NCBI RefSeq assembly: GCF_018812025.1
Contig: NC_063057.1
Location: 20,569,138-20,633,137, forward strand
Reading direction: 5' to 3'
From: Megalobrama amblycephala
Taxonomy: Eukaryota; Chordata; Actinopteri; Cypriniformes; Xenocyprididae
Length of the DNA stretch: 64,000 nt
Below the pieces are notes generated by a model that saw nothing but the letters and a program-made list of their open reading frames with translations, searched no databases and had not been told where the DNA came from. The translations under genes were made by a program, and so were the position numbers. Positions 60,395 to 64,000 of the stretch are shown here, in pieces (within the stretch, counting starts at the first letter, position 1; each line of letters opens with the position of its first letter).

Positions 60395-61785
60395 AGGATT
60401 AGTTCACTTTCAAATGAAAATTAGCCCAAGCTTTACTCACCCTCAAGTCATCCTAGGTGTATGTGACTTTTCTTTCTGATGAATACAAACAAAGAAATAT
60501 TCATAAATATCCTGACGCATCCAAGCTTTATAAAGTGAACAGGGTTCACGAGTATGAGCTGAAGAAAGTGCAGAATAACAGAAGCGAAGCGATGCGTTTG
60601 TTTAAAAAATATACATCCATATTTAATAAGTTATGAAGTAAAATATCTAGCTTCCACCAGACCGCCTTCCGAATTTAAGTTAAAGAAATTGTAAAATGGC
60701 GTCTGGTCAGTTACACATTTTCCGTAAGTTGAATAGGGAAGGCGTAGGACGTAGCATAAGCTTTTTAAACTCCAAGAGTTTTACACTTTATTCGTACATT
60801 GAATAGGGAAGGCGTTCTGGCGGAAGCTAGATATTTTACTACATAACTTGTTAAATATGGATTTTTTTTTTTTACACAAACGCATCACTTTGCTTCAGAA
60901 GGTCTTTATTAACCCCCCGGAGCCGCGTGGAGTACACGTTTATGATGAATGGATGTGGTGTAACGATCGGCCCAATAGGCCGATTTTACATGAATTAAAA
61001 CTGGGGTCAGATTATACTGTGTGAGCTTTTGGAGTGTTTAAAAAGATGAGACAGACAACAGAAATGAATAAATAAAGTGTATTTACAATTTCCACATGGA
61101 ACTTAAAACAAAACAATAAAACTAGAAAAACTTAGGCCGTTTAAAAGCAGGGAGTCCATTTGCACATACCCTAAAACAGTCCTTAAGAGTCCTATTAACG
61201 TGCTGAAAGTCCCAATGTGAAAGTGTCCACCGGTGTATATACAAAGTCCACAGAAGTGATAATCCAACAGAAAAGTGATGTGGTTTGCTGGAAAGGTAAG
61301 TCCATAAAATTAAACTCCACAGTCCAGCTCGTAGGTGATCACGTTTGTAATGAGGGGCTGATTGTTTGTCATGCTGCCTCCTTTATACTGGCTTACTTCC
61401 TTATTCCTGTCATGTGATCAGTCACATGACAGGCAGACCCAGACTCATTTAAAGACATACACACATTAAAATAAGTAAGAGGAATAAACTGGCTAAGACA
61501 ACATGTAACCCAATTAAAACTCAAATATACATAAAACCATCATGTTATATATATTGAGCAGATAAAACACGTGTCTTATGTGACAGTGTCACAGCGGATA
61601 GAGGCACTTCTTCAGCTCATAATCGTGAACCCTGTTCACTGCCATTATAAAGCTTGGATGCATCAGGATATTCATTAATATATCTCCTATTGTGTTCATC
61701 AGAAAGAAGAAAGTCATATACACCAAGGATGGCTTGAGGGTGAGTAAAGCTTGGGCTAATTATCATTTGAAAGTGAACTAATCCT
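60395..61785. mobile_element. TTAA foldback element split by a solo LTR
   Basis: The ends AGGATTAGTTCACTTTCAAA and TTTGAAAGTGAACTAATCCT are perfect inverted repeats flanked by TTAA (60391-60394 and 61786-61789). An inner inverted repeat lies at 60630-60850 (AAATATCTAGCTTCC against GGAAGCTAGATATTT). Without the LTR at 60959-61593 it is about 756 bp. Confidence 0.85.
60959..61593 (-). mobile_element. Solo LTR of a retrotransposon
   Basis: Read on the minus strand it begins TGTGACACTGTCACATAAG and ends GGGCCGATCGTTACA, the TG...CA form of an LTR. A TATA-like AGTATAAAGG lies near 61382-61391, and AT-rich sequence with TTTATTTATT lies in the distal part. Flanks GTGG (60955-60958) and GCGG (61594-61597) could be a 4-bp target duplication with one mismatch. 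No internal gag or pol sequence, so most likely the product of LTR-LTR recombination. Gypsy-like by appearance; class not certain. Confidence 0.65.
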
Positions 61786-61789
61786 TTAA

Positions 61790-62547
61790 ATCTGTTGACT
61801 TTAGCAATCTTTATTGCATTATATGCCTTCGGTGACATTTCATAAATGGAAAAAGTTTGAAAGTTTGCATGCCTGTTACTCAAGTAATATTAAAGATATC
61901 TTAATATCCTTTTAGATTCTTAAACATCTTTTCTTTTTTTTTTTTTTATCATGGTTTTTAAAGCCTTGTATGGTTCATTTCCAGAGATATGGAGATCTCA
62001 ATGTGGCTCCATGAGTAAAGTGTTAAATTGTATTTAACACATTTCAGGGGTCAAAAACCAAATGTGGGTCACTTTGCATACAGCTGATTTATTTTTCTTT
62101 TAAAGAGGAATATCTGAAGAACAAATTATGTTCTGTAACTCAAGAATGAATCCACTGGAGTGGATTACTTAATAAATATTCATTCATGACATTTAATATT
62201 TTGGCTTTCATCACTATTGTTCATAACTATATGTTTGTCTTCAAAAAAATATGAACAAAATAAAAAATTTGAGCCGGGGAAGTTTCTGAAATTTGGTTGA
62301 TTTGACAAGGACTTGGATCGCATTTAAGACAGTGCTTTAGAGGACACTTGCCAAGAATGGACTTTGACATTGTTGTGTGTGTTTTTGAGGCTCAAGCACA
62401 ATAAATCGAAAAAAAGAGAACTTCTGCGTGCTGTCTGAGAAGCGGCTTTCTGATTCGGCTGTGTGATAAGCTTCACAGACGGAGCACCAGAACTGAATAT
62501 TTTGCATCATATTACATTTGAGTGGTTTAAAAGCAATCGAATGAGTG
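61790..62547. other. Probable cpm intron, no feature seen
   Basis: T-tract at 61932-61948. No gene or repeat border that I can support. Confidence 0.35.
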
Positions 62548-62555
62548 ATTGGCTG

Positions 62556-63820
62556 TAGAGGTCGACCAATATCGCATTTGTCGATCTGTTATCGGCAATA
62601 ATACACACCGATAGTTTTTTCCGGTTGTTGCGGGAGTGACTGTCACAGTATGAAAGTGGCCTCTAGAGGCAAAATAAAAACTATTACGGAACTATTTGTG
62701 GTGTTTGTTTTGACAAGTGATGCTAGCGGAATACATACACAGGCTTACAACCAGGGTTAGGTGCTTCTACATTAGTGTTATCCACCTATCATTTCCCTCT
62801 GGTTTTAGGGATAAGTTATGGGTAGGGGTAGGGATACGGGTAGGACTATTTATTGACTAGATGCTACATTAGTAAAGAACAGCAGTATGCTGGCGACAGG
62901 GCTGAGAGGACATTAACAGTAGAACCTCAAGCGATTAGAATAATGTGGGAAAAATACACGCAAATCCAAAACTAATGTTTAAATATCATGATTGTTAAGG
63001 TCTATTTGCATTAGTTTATATCTAGTTGGGCAAAGCTAGCCAGCTAAGTTGCATATTTAAAGTTTTGATGTGAGAATGCTTGTTCTCTTGCTAAGCACCC
63101 TCAAACAAAAACAAGAGCATCATCGGTTGATACTATAATAGGTAAAACAGATTTGGCAAACGCACAAGTACATATGTGTGTTTCTGCTCTAGACTGGAGA
63201 GCATCAAAGGTTTCTATTTACAACCTGTTTTTGCATTTATGTTCAGTGCTACATGCTCTCGAATCCTCTGACTCATAACAAATGAAGTGTAGACACGATA
63301 TAAATAAGAGATTCATTATGCAGTGTAGACAGCTTCATTGATTATAATGGAACTTTGAGAGATGAACAGATGAGTGACAGTTTTTAGTGACTATAAAAGT
63401 AGTGCTATAAATATATATATATAAAAATATACAATCAGAATTTGAATAAAAGTTTTGTTTTTCATCCTGCTTAGAAGAGCAACGCCCACATACATGCTGC
63501 AAAGTTTCGGAAGTGACATTCACATATGAATGCACGATTCACTTTCGAAATTGTAATGATTGACCAACTAACCATAGAAATGGATGCAACAAAAATGTCA
63601 AAACAGATTTGAAATGCACTAAGATTTGATTGCATCAAGCAATGTAAATGCAGACTAATAATTAAATAATTATTATTTATTATTGCAGATTAATAAAAAA
63701 AATATATATTAGACTTTTTTTAATCAGTTTCCATTTTAATAACTATTGGTTAATTAATCAGTTATCAGCAGGTACTGCCCAACTTGGTTATCTGTAAAAT
63801 TCATTATCAGCCGACCTCTA
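62556..63820. mobile_element. hAT-type element, 1,265 bp, non-autonomous
   Basis: The ends TAGAGGTCGACCAATATCG and ATTATCAGCCGACCTCTA, flanked by ATTGGCTG (62548-62555 and 63821-63828). Terminal style is shared with 27589-28597. Interior AT-rich without a transposase frame. Confidence 0.87.
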
Positions 63821-64000
63821 ATTGGCTGATCATCAAAAATCTATGCAGACATGATTATCAGGCAATGCCATTTTCAAAACTGAAAAATATTGTATGAGTA
63901 ATCTCTATTACATATCACTTGCATTTAAAAGAAGACTCAAAACAGAAAAGTGAACACTTTTGTTTTAAATTCTATCTCTATTTTTTAATTAAATTAACCT

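Overview
The window looks like teleost fish nuclear DNA, most probably cyprinid (carp, zebrafish or a relative). The evidence is a vertebrate gene with GT-AG introns embedded in AT-rich sequence packed with fish-type DNA transposons: Tc1-like elements, hAT elements with 8-bp target duplications, and foldback elements in TTAA sites with ends such as AGGGTTAGTTCACCC. There is no sign of bacterial, organellar or plasmid DNA. The species call is inference from repeat style.

The only protein-coding host gene I can name is cpm (carboxypeptidase M, a GPI-anchored zinc metallo-carboxypeptidase), on the minus strand from about 55.0 kb down to 33.36 kb. Six coding exons with matching splice phases (55029-54860, 43196-43012, 42684-42514, 40520-40368, 37748-37600, 33619-33359) join into 362 codons plus a stop. 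They cover most of the catalytic domain, the transthyretin-like domain and the C-terminal hydrophobic GPI signal. The roughly 80-90 N-terminal residues (signal peptide and the HxxE zinc motif) were not found and probably lie beyond the right edge.

Layout. 1-33.3 kb, downstream of cpm: no recognisable host gene. It holds TTAA foldback elements (1.4-3.8, 5.4-6.15, 9.4, 16.2, 20.95-21.69 kb), hAT elements (2.1-3.6, 20.2, 23.4-26.5, 27.6-29.9 kb), a Tc1-like element with an uninterrupted 340-codon transposase (10.93-12.50 kb), and a Tc1 element split by two hAT insertions (27.5-31.3 kb). Weak exon-like signals on the plus strand lie at 18.7-22.6 kb. 33.36-55.03 kb: cpm exons; the introns carry LINE 3' ends, a tRNA-type SINE, a tandem-repeat block (34.94-35.54 kb), two decayed Tc1 elements (40.9-42.4, 44.25-45.4 kb), a possible solo LTR (48.3 kb) and more hAT/TTAA elements. 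55.03-64 kb: probable 5' intron of cpm, with a hAT element containing a TTAA element (55.1-57.3 kb), a long (TG)n, a 343-bp palindromic hAT element (58.7-59.0 kb), a TTAA element split by a solo LTR (60.4-61.8 kb) and a hAT-like element (62.6-63.8 kb).

Nothing in the window looks like a new multi-gene system. The most notable features are the dated nesting of transposons, two different hAT elements in the same 8-bp target one base apart, one Tc1 transposase that is still open, and the possible undescribed transcription unit at 18.7-22.6 kb.
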